The notes beneath the pieces were generated by a model, which was not told the origin of the DNA, did no database searches, and was given only the letters and a program-made list of their open reading frames with translations. A DNA stretch of 64,000 nt, taken from positions 124,001-188,000 of the forward strand of contig JH720363.1 of assembly GCA_000231825.2 (NCBI GenBank), in the 5' to 3' direction. Both the position numbers and the translations under genes were made by a program. Of the stretch, positions 48,345 through 61,300 are shown in pieces. Every line of letters begins with the position of its first letter. The stretch's first letter is position 1. The stretch is from Tetrahymena elliotti 4EA. Lineage: Eukaryota > Ciliophora > Oligohymenophorea > Hymenostomatida > Tetrahymenidae.

Positions 48345-50726
48345 ATGGAGTTTCAAATATTTTAGGATATTCCTCAAAGGTTGACAGAACTTAATGAAGG
48401 ATTAATGGAGAATGTAGTTTCTGCTACTTATCATTGGACTTTATGTCTTTATGGACATTAGAATTAAGTGTTAAATGTTCTTAATATGTCAAAAGAATTG
48501 ATTCAATTGTTGAATTTTGAAACATAAGTAGCCTAATCAGAAGTTTAAAAAAGCTTAGATAAAGAAATATTGCATCTTACAACCATTTTGCCTAGAGGTG
48601 TAAGAGTTAATGGTATTATTTCTGTTTTGCAAGATGAAAAGTTTACTAGATCGAATGCTTTTAACACCTTAAAGAATCATTTAAAATCCGAATTAGCTCA
48701 ACAATAAGAATACACAAAAGAGATATTTGCAAGCAACATTGTTTAGTTTTTATACTCTAAGAAATATTAGCCCTACATGAAAGAATTAGAAGTAAATTAC
48801 ATCAAAAAAATAATTTTGTTAAATATTTCAAAAATAAATTTTAGATAGAATGTTTAGATTTAGATGGAGTCAAATAAAAAATAACTGCATTGAAACATTC
48901 ATCAACTAATGATATCTTGAAGAGCTATTATATGTTAACTACTTACTTCAAATATCCCTCATAAACTGAACCTCTTAACTTAATTATGTTTGCCAAAGTT
49001 AATAACGACTTTGTTGTTGTCCCCAGAGGTTCATTATGCATTATTTAACAAGAAGTAGAAGAAGTTAAAGAAGATCCTAAAGCTTCTGGTAAATCTAAAA
49101 AGCAAAACAAATAACCTTAAGCACCTGTAGCTAAAGAAACTAATTAAGATAAAATGAATAAACTCATCACTCAATTTAAAGCTGATAACAAAAAAGTAAT
49201 TTTATTTCTTTTATCAACTAGCAGGGGGTTGGTTATATTTTAGAAATATTTTTCCTTTTGAAATTTCAGCTATAAGAATAAAATAAGATGGCTAAAATCT
49301 TCAAAATTTTTAAAGTCAACTCCCGTTTATTTAAAAAGAGAATGAAATGAAAAATAAAAATAATATTTATAAATATAATATAGAACATTGATGAAATAGG
49401 TAAAGGTATTGCTTTGATTAAGGTTTAATCTGTCGAAGTTAGCATTTTCTCAAAGATTTATCAACCTGAATAGCAATAAACTTTAATAATTTCTTCAAAG
49501 ATTGAAAATACTTCAAAATATAATTATGTTGATTGTGTTTCTTATGTTAAAACTGATACTCCTGATCATGAACTTGAAATTTAAAATCATCTTTAATATT
49601 TCTTTGAATAAATTCGTTAAACAGAAGGTAAGTCCATATTTGTTTATGGATTGTTAGATCTTCCTCTCTGTACTCAAGGAGTTATTGATGTAAATGGTTA
49701 TGAGCCAACAGTAGAATCAAAAAAGTATTTGCACCACAGAAACTTACTTCCAAGTTCATTTGCATCTTTCCGTTTCTGCGATCGTCTTCAGAATACTAAA
49801 AGCATTGGATTCTATAAAAAGGAAAAAATCAGAAATGTTCACAAATTCATGCCTTTAAAATCAGGTAATTTATCATTATTTTAGGCATCACATTTTTTAT
49901 GAAGAAATTAAGCATAGATTGGATGAAGACTACTTGAATATTTTTATATAAATAAATGACATCCTTAAGAATATTTAGCAAATATTAATATTAAAGAGAG
50001 AAAATTGTTCTGCAAATTGAAAATATTCATTTTTAGAGTTTGAGTGAAATTTTTATTTAAAATAAATAGTTGAAGGAGCAAGAAGATATTAAGTTCAAGG
50101 TAATTACATTTACCATCATTACATGTAAGATGGATTTAATGACGATGGATGGGGTTGTGCTTACAGATCACTTTAGAGCGTCTTAAGTTGGTTTATTGAA
50201 AATAAATATGTTGATGAATTCCCTATTCCAACTCATAAGGAAATCCAATAAATTTTAGTTGCTATGCAAGATAAACCAAGCAGTTTTATTGGTACAAGCG
50301 AGTGGATTGGAGCTTTTGAAGTTTAATATGTTATTCAAAAATTAATAAAGTGTGAATGCAAATTTGTTAATGTTTCAAGTGGATCAGAAGTACCAAATAA
50401 AGTTGAGTAAAAAATAGTTAATCATTTCTTTTCTTTCTTTAGTAATGATATTTTATCAATAAAAAAGTGAATTCAAAGAACATTTCCTTAATGAAGGTAC
50501 TCCCATTATGTTTGGTGGTGGAGTCAAAGCATTCTCTTTAATGGGTATTGATCACAATGAATAAACTGGTGAATTAAGATTTTTAATTATGGATCCTCAC
50601 TATACTGGTTCTGATAATCCAGCAAAAGCAGTTGAAAAAGGTGGAATAAGCTGGTAAAAAGCAGATCTATTCTTAGACAATCATTTCTACAATTTCTGTA
50701 TGCCTATCAGAAACAGAGAATTTTGA
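48345..50726 (+). CDS. UFSP2: UFSP2-like Ufm1-specific cysteine protease
   Basis: UFSP2 matures Ufm1 and removes it from substrates at the endoplasmic reticulum. Exons include 48345-48791, 48845-49195, 49384-49864 and 50070 onward, the last split by a short intron near 50405-50465; the stop is TGA 50724-50726. The C-terminal peptidase C78 domain shows QGNYHYHHYMQDGFNDDGWG followed by CAYRSLQS with the catalytic Cys codon at 50156-50158, GTSEWIGAFEV, the GGGVKAFSLMGID strand, and LIMDPHYTGSD, which contains the catalytic Asp-Pro-His. The long N-terminal half, with an inserted KASGKSKKQNKQPQAP linker, is like the non-catalytic domain of UFSP2 rather than the short UFSP1. All expected catalytic residues are present, so it should be active. 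Nearby genes give no functional link. Confidence 0.92.
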
Positions 50727-51484
50727 AATAAAATCAAAAAACACTTCATAAATATCCAAATTTATATTCATTTATTTTTGTTATGGATTCAAATTAAATA
50801 GTAAGATTTTAATATCAATCATTCATAATTATTCATTTAAATAATTAATAATTATTCTAAAACATATTAAAATAAAATAAAAATATCTTAATAGAGATGA
50901 ATTGAAGATATTTCAAATTAAATGCTTTAAAATAAAAAACTAAATTTTTAAAAAGTAGATCTTTCATTTTATTTAAATTCAATTTTGAAAAAAATCTTTG
51001 ATAACTTAAACACAACAATTCAAAATAACTTCTCATAAAGTATTTCTTTCATGAAATACATACATTTTAATTTCAATTTTTAATTATTTACAGTAAAAAA
51101 TAAAATCTAAATAATCTAAATTCAAAAAAATAATTCTTTAATCATTAAAAGATGTTATTTGGCTTTTACTTTAAAAAGATTGAAGAATAGGAGAATTATC
51201 TTGCTGTTATTAGCTTTTTCTTATTTAATGTCATCTTCTTTTCATCCTATTGTGATGTTTTTTTTTGGAATGACAAATGTTATTTTTTAACGATGATTAA
51301 ATTAGTTCAGTCTTTCTTTAATAGATAAATAGAACTTTGAATGTAATTTTCCAAAAAATAATTTTGAAAAATGTTATCAATAAAAATAGATTACAATCTA
51401 ATAAATGAAATAAATAGATAAAGTGAAGTGAGGTACTGCATATTAAATTTTATTATAAAGCTTTAGAAAAATGTATAATGTTCA
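50727..51484. other. Convergent spacer, no gene seen
   Basis: AT-rich 3' flanks of UFSP2 and the EngB-type gene. Nothing else is visible. Confidence 0.65.
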
Positions 51485-53033
51485 TCAGTTAATTTCTTTA
51501 GGTTTAGCAGAGCTTTTAAATTTTATTCTTTTAGTTTATCCAGATTTTTCTCCCTTATCTTTTGCTCCAGGGAGCTCTTTTGGTTTTTGTTATAATAATT
51601 TTTATTCCCTAGCAGGCTTTAAAGCATCTTTACCAAAGAATTCATCAAATTCTTTAGGTCTTACCCTGTAAGATTCAAGGAATTTAAGGAGGACTTCTTC
51701 TTTATCATCTATGTTTCTGGCTTCAAAGTGGGCTAAAGAATCAAATAATGAGTTTCTTAATTCAGGTATACCAAACCCGTTCCTTTAAAATATTTTTTGT
51801 TTAATGTAAAGTGAAATAAAATAAAAATTTACTTTGCAGAGCATGCATGAAGAAGTGGATGAATATTAGTAAATCCTTTTACTTACATACCTATAGAAAG
51901 CATAGTATCATATAAGGCTCTTTCTGGAACTTTATCAACCTTAGTCAAAACAATTTATATATTTACATTCTATTTTTAAATTTATGAAAGCAAAGACATG
52001 TCATTTTTCTTCAATCCATGTTCAGCATTAATTAAAAGATATATTCTAGCCAATCTTGATGAAATTTATATATAATCATAGATCATACCTTACCATTTTT
52101 TCTTAGCATGAACATTAACATTTGCATATCCTAAACAATATTTTAATTCATTTTAAATCAATTAAAATCAAATTTATAAAAAATAAAAAAAATAATAAGG
52201 AAATCTCAATATAAAAATTGAAAATAGCCAAAATTGATGAAGTTTTTTATTGAAATTTGACTGTTATTTTGTTGTTTTATGAGCATTTTCATGTAAATAA
52301 AATTAAAAAGCTATTCGATGAAATGAAAGATTTTATTACCATAACCAGGAGGATCAATAATATATCCTAAATTATCAATTAATTCATAGTAGTATAATTT
52401 TTTAGTGCTGCCCTTGGTTTTGAATTAAATTAATAAAATCAGATTATTTCTTTTAAAAAGAAGAAATTTCTACTTGTTTTTTAGAAGTTTTGGCAACTTT
52501 TCTTTTGAAGATGCTGTTAATTAGAGAGGATTTACCTACATTAGATCTACCTTCATTTTTACAGTAAAATATCTATCAAAGACACATTCTTTTAATGCTT
52601 AAATATGGAAATACCTATAAAAATAATCTATTTTTTAAATAAAGTTATTACTAATTGTTAATTCATTTAGTTCATTTCAATATGCATTTAATTTCAATTA
52701 AATTATGTAATTACTTCTTTTGGCTTGTACATTGAGTACATATCAGTTTTTATTTAGTCTATAAAAAAATTTTTCATGTTTTAAGGAGTTATTTCTGTCT
52801 CGCTTTATTTCAAAAGTTTTACTTTTTATGAAGCCTACTATCCCTTTAAGATTATAAATTTATATTAATAAGTAGAATTGAATAAATCTAAGAATATTAT
52901 TGAAGATATTTTTTACTATCCATGGATCGTAATATTGCAAATCTTATGTATGGATATTAACAACAGGATAATAAATTTTAGTTTCAGGCAAAGCCATGCT
53001 GAATCTAAAAATTTGCTTGAAAAAGAGAGTCAT
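51485..53033 (-). CDS. engB: EngB/YihA-type ribosome-assembly GTPase, probably organellar
   Basis: Bacterial EngB and its eukaryotic GTPBP8 relatives help assemble the large ribosomal subunit. The minus-strand gene starts at ATG 53033 with MTLFFKQIFRFSMALPETKI, a basic hydrophobic leader consistent with mitochondrial import. The first exon ends near DPWI about 52918, and the second reads GQQASQKVKLLKQSETEITP ... MYSMYKPKE. G1 appears as GRSNVGKSSLIN (about 52535-52572), the diagnostic EngB form. A KGSTKKLYYYELIDNLGYII stretch leads to the G3 equivalent DPPGYG (about 52335-52365), and G4 is VLTKVDKVP (about 51930-51960). GFGIPELRNSLFD near 51750 matches the C-terminal 'GIEEL' helix. A basic Q/K-rich extension follows and ends at TGA 51487-51485. 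Several introns are present; boundaries in the middle are approximate. Confidence 0.85.
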
Positions 53034-55339
53034 TTTATTCCTTTATTATGTGTCTATTATATAAATACTATATTACTACTAAACCTGATGAAATCAAATT
53101 TATAAATATCAAAAACAAAATTAATATCAAAAGTAATAAGAATTATTTATTTGTTAGCAGAATCCAAATAATTAATTTAGTTTCTAAACAGATAAATAGA
53201 TAGCTCAAAAAAATTAACAAACAAATTTTATCTTTCAAAAATTAAACATTTTATTCGATTTGTCAAAGAAAATTATTTCCTAAATTTAAATAAATTTCAA
53301 GAATTGATTTTATATTTCAAATTTTTATTTGATAAATATCATTAAACTGCTTTGATTTGAAGTGTTTTAGGATAAATACTTCAGAAAATTCTTAAATTCA
53401 ATACATTTTGAGTAAAATAATTAAAATCACTAATTAATTTTATTCATTTTTATATTATTTTAATAAAATTTAAAAACTTATCTTGATTGTCATAAACATT
53501 TTATTAATCTTGATACATAAAGTAGAAAACTCAATACTTGACCTTTACTTTTAAAAATTAATTTTACTTTTACTTAATAAAGATTATATCATTGGTTATT
53601 GGATTAATATTTTTAGAATGGGCTGAGCTAATGTACCAATATAAGAATAAAGAATCAAATTTTACCATTAAAATTTTAAACATTTTATTGAATTATCAAA
53701 GAAAGTGATTCCCAAATTTAATGAATGTTTTAATTTACATTTTTAAATCACAAATTTTTTGATAAATTTTATTTTACTATTTTTATTCTTTTGATTTCTA
53801 AAATAAAATTTTTCGATGCCAATCTATATCTTCTTCTTTAAATACTATTTTGATATTTTCTAAAAATAATGAGGTGGCATACGAATCATTAGATAAGCTT
53901 TTGATACATAGATTTTGTCTATCTCTAACAATTTTTAATAAGATTTAAATTAATAACCTAATATTCAAACAAAATTTATTCATAAAAAATAAAGATAGAT
54001 AGATAGATAGATACCCTTCATTTAATTTTTAAAAAAATAAGAACGAGAGAATTTGAATTCATTTATTTCTTTTAATTGAAATAATTTTAAAAATATTTTA
54101 AAGTGCCTAATCAATTCATAAATAAAACAAAGAGTTTTTAAAAATTATTTTATGAAGTTTTTATCATATTTTTAATTTGTTTTAATTACATAAAGCGATT
54201 AAAATGATCACTAATTAAACTAGTAATTTGATCAAAAAAATATGAAAAATTGTATTAAAAAAGATAGTAAGTATTTTTGAAAATGAGAGATCTTTTTAAT
54301 TTGATTTTTATATTTAGTTTCAAATTTCAAGAGATATGGTATGAATATATTTTCAATGTACTTCTAAGATACTGCTTACTTAATTAATTTTTCTAAAAGT
54401 ATTTGATTAAAATGATAGAAAAACTTTGGTATGTTTTACTGATTAATTTTTTTAATTCAATTCTGAAATTAGGCTCATTATTTACTTGAAAAAAGTGTGA
54501 AAAAATATTTAAAGTGAAGCAATAATATTATTACCGAAAAAATACATTTTGATATTATTTGAGTATTTAACCATTAAATAAATAGGATCCTTTTTTATTT
54601 ACTTTTTATTAATAGTATAAAAATTACTCAAAATTAGATTATTGAAATCTTACATTTAAATTTGTAAAAAAGAAATAGACATAATAATTTTAAAGGTATT
54701 TTTAAAAAATTTAACAATTTTGCTAAATTAAAAAATAAGTAAAATGATGAGGATTAAATTTTAGTGATAGCGGAGTTAAAGAAATTATACTTTTTATGAA
54801 AAATAAACAGTAATAAAATTTATTTGCTAGTTAAAAAACAGCAAAAGGAAAATATTTGATAAAGTGGAGGTTGCTTGCTTAGTTTGATGAATGAATAAAT
54901 AAATGTAATCAAACATAGTACTGTTCGCTTGCTTGATAAATTTTGATTGATAATTGCTAGCTGATCGAATTTGTTAATGGTAACTTAATTAATGAAAAAA
55001 ATTAGATAGATCTATTATCAATTATGATTACAAAAATAATAGCGATGAAAAAGAAATTTTGAATAATAAAGTAATTAGTTTGCATGGATAAAGTGTTTGT
55101 TTGTTTGTTTATTCATTGTTAGAAAACAAAGAAAAAAAGAAAGAAAGAAATTAATTAATTAATATTTGAGTTGAGGATATTTATTAAGTAGTAATGCTGT
55201 TTGTATATACTAAAGTTATTTGTTTGTTAATTTTTTTGTTTGTTTGTTTGATTCATTTTGATTATTATTTTTTAATAAAAATTAAGTCCTTATACATTAA
55301 TATAGCGATATTTATTCAATATATAAAGGGTTGATAAAG
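53034..55339. other. 2.3-kb divergent spacer with 4-base-period tracts near its right end
   Basis: No gene is seen. A GATA run lies at about 53995-54012. From about 54890 to 55260, GAAT/AAAT, GCTT, GTTT, AAAG and AATT blocks repeat with a period of four ahead of the giant gene. Confidence 0.6.
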
Positions 55340-58300
55340 ATGCTCAATGAAAGCAGCAATGAAAAGTTAGATTTCAGCACAATTGCATTCAAGAAAAAGA
55401 AGAAATCTAAAGATTAATTGAGAATGGTAATAAACCAAATTAAGTTTGCAATAAATTCCATTATATCCATCACTTTGATTGTGCGTTTGCTCTCTCTCTC
55501 TCTCTCTCTTTTAATGTGGATTTGTTATTTAGAAGATAGATCGAATTTAACTATGCGTTAATTCAGCATAAAATGAAGCGAAAATGCATTTATAATGAAA
55601 TAGTTAGTTTGAGTTGAATGCACATAAAATGAATTATTTATCTACATGTTAAATAAAACAGGAGCAATATAAAATTCTTTCATTTTAAAAATATAAAGTT
55701 CGACATAAATGAAGGGAAAGCAATTTATAAAGGGCTACATATAAGAAGATAACTGGAATCAAATAAATAGATAGTAACAAAATTAATTAAAATAATTAGA
55801 AATGAGAATAGCAGTTAGTTATATCTTACATTTGATTGATGAATTACATTTATATAATGAAGCCTTTATAGTTTTAACAATCTTTTTCTATTCCAAAAAT
55901 ATAGTATTTTAAGATTATAATGACATCACTTTTTACTAGCTTTTACAAGATTGGAAACCTAATTTATTTCATAATTCTACTAATGGTTATATTTGAATCA
56001 CAGCTTGATACAAGTTAAGCGTAAATATTCTCTCCAATTCTTCTCTAACATTCAAAATAACTACAATTATTATTTAAATCAAGCTATTATTTACTCGTTC
56101 CTCTCATCCTCAACTTTTCTGTGCATAGTTTTAAGAATTTTTAGCTTTACAGAAGCAAAATAAAGTAAAACAGTGATTCTAAGATATAAACCTAAATAGT
56201 TCATGTAAGTCAGTCATATAATAAATAATACATTAAATTAACTTATTCATTTCAAGTATTTCGTTAGTAAAACAACAACTTTAGTTATTGATTGTTAGTT
56301 AAAGCATTTCAATTATTTTTTTCTTAGCACCAAATTTTATTAAATGAATAAGGCTATGCTCTTCTAATTTTTTAAACCGATTTTACTAATTTAAATTTTT
56401 CAATCAGCTAAATTTAAAATTTGAAAACTAGCAAAATACTTGAAAAACTAAATTCCAGTAAATTAATTTAATTTGCTGTTTTAAAACATTAGAAACTTAC
56501 CTATGGCTAAATATCCTAGTTCGTTGACATCAATCAAGAGAAAGTTGAAATAGGAGACATTATATTATTAAAAAAGAATGAAATTTGTACCTCAGATATA
56601 TTAGTTATTGCAAGCAAAGAATCAAAAATTATAGTAGAAACAAGCGAAATAGATGGAGTCTTAGATTATAGGATAATCAAGCCTGTCGATTCAACTAACG
56701 AAGAAAATATTTCAATTGAAACAATTTTAAAATCATATAAATACACCTTAAATGGAAAAATCGAATACTACCCTATCTTAAAAGAAGCTAAAGTTTTTGA
56801 AGGATATATTAAATTAGAAAGTGACCCCAAAGGTGAGAAGCTTTCTTACCAAAATATTATGTAAAGGGGTAGTTATCTCAGAAATACTGACTGGTAATTT
56901 CATCGAATTTGATAGAATATTTTGACAATTTTTTAAAATAAATTTTGTGTTGTTATTTTGAATAATTTATTTTTTAAATAAATTAAGGATTCTAGGTATT
57001 GTTATTGACTATGGCTATTTAAACACAGTCCTATCTGTCAAACAAGTCAAAATTGCTAGAGATCAATATCTCCTCAAATTTATGAACAGATTTATCTAAA
57101 TGACCACCATTTGGATTTCTTTTGCTATTTTTGTAATCCTTTTAATATTAAATTTATCATTATTTTCTTTATTCTTTATTTTGTTGAATACAGAGAAACA
57201 AAAAATAACATGATTACTCTTTGCCTTTTTTCTTTATTTTGTTGAATAAACAGAACAAAAATAACATGTTTTCATTCAAAATTATTTTATTTTTTCAATG
57301 AAAATTGTATTTTCGTTCATTTTGAAATTAAAAATTTTGGCTAAGATCTATCTTTTACTTTTTTATCATTTTAGAGTGTCATATTTTGGAAAAACATTCG
57401 TTAAACTCAATCAACAATTGCTAACAGCACTAATAAGAGTTTATATGTTGCTTTACTAGAGTCAATAGCTGTTTATTCTTAGGGTATTCCTGTGCTTTTG
57501 TATGCTATTTTGCATGCATCTTACTATATTATTAAATATTAAATTGAGAAGAAATATTAAAATACAAACTAAGATGTTGAAATCAACAATTCTGGTGCTA
57601 TTACTAATCTTAGTCATGCTGATATAGCTGTTTTTAGCTTAAGTGGGGCTTTTGTGAATTCAGATAAAGTAATTAAAAATTAATATTTTCGGGATGTTCT
57701 TATTAAATTATTATTATTAACACTTCTAGAATGATATTATAAGTGGAGTTTATATAAATAACAAATTTTATTCTGCTTTGGAGTCAAATAATTTTAGATT
57801 AAGTTTAAAGAATCTTTAAGAAGATGAATATTTGGATTCTCCTTCTCCAGTTAATTAAATAAGCAAGAATTAGAAAGGAATTTCTGATTAAGTTAATTCT
57901 TTCTTAGGCAATGTAAATGGGAATGTTAATCCTAAGAAGAAAATTTCTACTCAGTCTTTTCCTTTAAGTATTTTGAATATTTCTTTTTTATATTTGATGA
58001 AAATTTTATTTAACAAAAATAATTTAGTGGAGACTAATATGTTGAAGATAAATGATTTAGGTAAATAAATTGAAGGTACTAATAATAATATAGAATATGA
58101 TAGTGATGATGATGATCAAAGCAGCAATTCAAAGGCATCAAAAAATAATCAATCAGAGAGAAACGGTGGTGGTGTATAAAAAATTAAAAGCAATCAAAAT
58201 GTATTCAGAAAAGAAACTTGTGAAATTCAAGACCATGAAACAGATGAAAGAATAAAGAATACTCTTTAATATTAAGATGATTTAAACAGCATGTATGAAA

Positions 58301-61300
58301 AAATAAGTGTAAATTTATATCATTTAAAAGAATCTCTGAACTGGAATACAAAAAATAAATTCAATGCAACTAACGGGCCATATTCACCTGTCAATAGAAG
58401 CAATGGAATGATAATCTAAAATGTGTTTCCTAATTTCAGTAACACGAATTTATTTAATACTTCAATTTAAAACGTTTCAATCTAAAACTAATCTAATAAT
58501 TTCAATAACGGTATCCTCTAATACACACTTAACAGTTTAAAATCTACTAAAAATTATGCTTAAAATATGTAAAATCCATTCCACGATTAACAACTTTCAA
58601 TCCTTAAAGAAGACAACACCATGGTTTCAAATTTCAAATCGAATAAAAATGATAACACAAGTTTTGACGACAGTTAAAAACATGATAATGCTTCAGAACA
58701 TGCAGATGCTGTTCCAAACTTAATCTTTAACAATGAATCTAACATCAGACAAAATGTCTTCAGTTCTCACAACAGCAGTCCTGTCATTGCAGAAGAATCC
58801 TTAAAGGTTTTTTATTTATTTTAAATAAAATCATTCTTTTTCAATCAAAAAATAATATTTTCACATTAAAAATGATTTAATTTTTTCATTTTTCAAGGCC
58901 TTCTTTAATTAAAAAACATATTTAAATAGAATAATAATCATTAATTATTTTCACAATAAAATTAGAATAACTCTGCAGGGAAAAATGATGGTTAGAACAA
59001 TATTCATTTAGATAGCTAGAATTAGTTATCTTCCTTTTAATTAGAAAAACATTTCACAAAAAATTTTAATTTTCATCTTGATTAGTTAGATGCAGGAAGT
59101 CCAATTAATAAAAAAACAGACCATTAAAATATTGAAGAAACAAATAATGCTTCTTTTTTAAATATGACAAAAAATTTACACACAATTCACATTAATGGGA
59201 ACATGGATGAACAAGATTATAAAAATCCTTTAGAATAAATTCCTGAGTAAGCAAATGAAAATAAAGAAAAAAAAGCTAAAAATGTTCAAAAGAACTTAAA
59301 ACGATTGGAAGTGAATAACTCTCAGAACAAAGAAAGTATTAATAATCATTCTTAAAATGAAAATTTATCAGAGGAGCATCCACAAACTAATGGATCCAAT
59401 CATAATTAAAATGGTAGAGTTAATGGTAGACAAACTGACGGTTTTTTGTAAGTAAATAAATAAAAACCAAGACGCAAAGCTTCTTCATCTCAAATACCTG
59501 ATAATAATTCTAACAATAATATCATAGATATCATCAAAACGAATTCTGCTTAGAAAACTCTTCATCCCCCTCTAAACATACAAATACCTACTAAAGATAT
59601 ATAAGCCTTTCTTAGAAATAATCAATCTGAAAAAGGAAGTTTTCTTAAAAACTATGCTTAATCCCCATCCCCATCAACAATAAATAAATCATTTTTTGGA
59701 GGTGTAATACCTAGATAAACACGTGCCCCATCAAGCAATCTGAATCCTAACAAATCTTTTAACATATTCACTTCTCCTAATTAATTTGTATAGACAACAG
59801 TTAATAATCCTACTCACTAATCTTTTCATCACAATAAGTAAAACCAATTCCAAACAGGAGAAATTATTAGATGGAGAGATCTTAATATATATCCATTTTA
59901 CCCCTAAACAAGACCACCAAAACTTGATGATAAAAACAAATTAAACGAATTATTAACCCTAACTGATATTTAAAACTCAACCCAAAAAGATTATATGCTA
60001 AAAATTGAATTCTTCAAAGCCCTTGCATTATGTCACGATGTAATTTTCATTCCAATTCAATCCTTCTTTAATCTCAAAATAATATTTTTGTTTTGTATCT
60101 CCATTTCATTTTTAAAGTAAATTTAGCCTGTTTTTTATATGCAAAATTTTGCTTTCTTGAGTAAAATATCACATAAAATATAAAATGAAATGAAAAAAAC
60201 CTTTTGATTTGATTAATTTAGCAAATAGTGAATAGAAGTTTCTTAATAATAATAATTTTATGATTGTATTTAATTATTTTTTATCATTATAAATAGGTAA
60301 AAACAAAGAAAATAGTTGAAAGGATTTTAGATTAAGTATAAGATGATAACGATGATGATAGTAAACCTTAGAAGGAAGATTATAATAAATCGAAATATAA
60401 GTTAGAACCAACAAGTAAAGATGAAATTCCTCAGCTTGAGTTAAGCTAGAAGTCGGGATTATCATTTTTGAGAGGAGGGTTTTACAAACATAAGTAGTTT
60501 TATGATTTGAAGTATAAAGAAAAGATAATTAGATATGAAGTGAAATAAACTTATTTATCATCTCAGTCTAGATAGTTTTTTGGAGTATTGGTAAAGGTAG
60601 ATGACAAACACTTAATATCTTTACTGCCAGCTACTAACAACTTATCTTAGTTCAATAATAGCAAAAAGAATGCTTCTTCTAGTAATGGAAATCAATAAAA
60701 TTAATTTTAGCAATTTGTTGAGTTTGAACCAAAAGACCTTCAACTATTTATTAAAGGATCTGCTTAAGAAATCTTACCTAGATGCTAATTGACAAAATTT
60801 TAAAAAGATCTTATACAGAAAGATATGCATAGCTAATAAGTTAGAGGTATGAAAATAGTTTGCTTTGCCAAAAAGAATATTAAAGAAATAGATCCAAAAT
60901 AAGAGATTGATACAATTGCTATGGGTATGGAATTTCTAGGATCTATGTGTATATCTCAATAACTTATTCCAAAAACCGAAGAACTTGTTAGTCTTTTATA
61001 ATCAGCTGGTATTGTTAATTGGCTAGTATCAGCAGACTCATAAAGCTCAGTTTTAGCAGCAGGTTATAAAAGTGGTATGATCCATCATGATACAACCTTT
61101 TTAATTATTGATCAAGCAAATATTGAAGAGTTAAAATATTAAGTAACAAAAATTATTCTTTAATTTTGTGTACTTTGTTTTAAATTTATTTTTTTTGTAA
61201 ATAAATAAGATAAAAAACCATCTTTTCTTGTTGTAAAATCTGATTCTTGAAGAAGAAGAGATGAACTTTTAACCTGAGAGTGGCAATAAAGTTAGTTAGG

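Noticed and set aside
52878..53105. Plus-strand frame of 75 codons
   Set aside because: The opposite strand holds the first exon of the EngB-type gene, with a coherent leader peptide and splice join.
55970..56010. Premature TGA in the fusion gene near 55994
   Set aside because: The frame before and after is coding in different registers, so an unresolved short intron or a sequence error is more likely than a true truncation. I left the 5' exon structure open.
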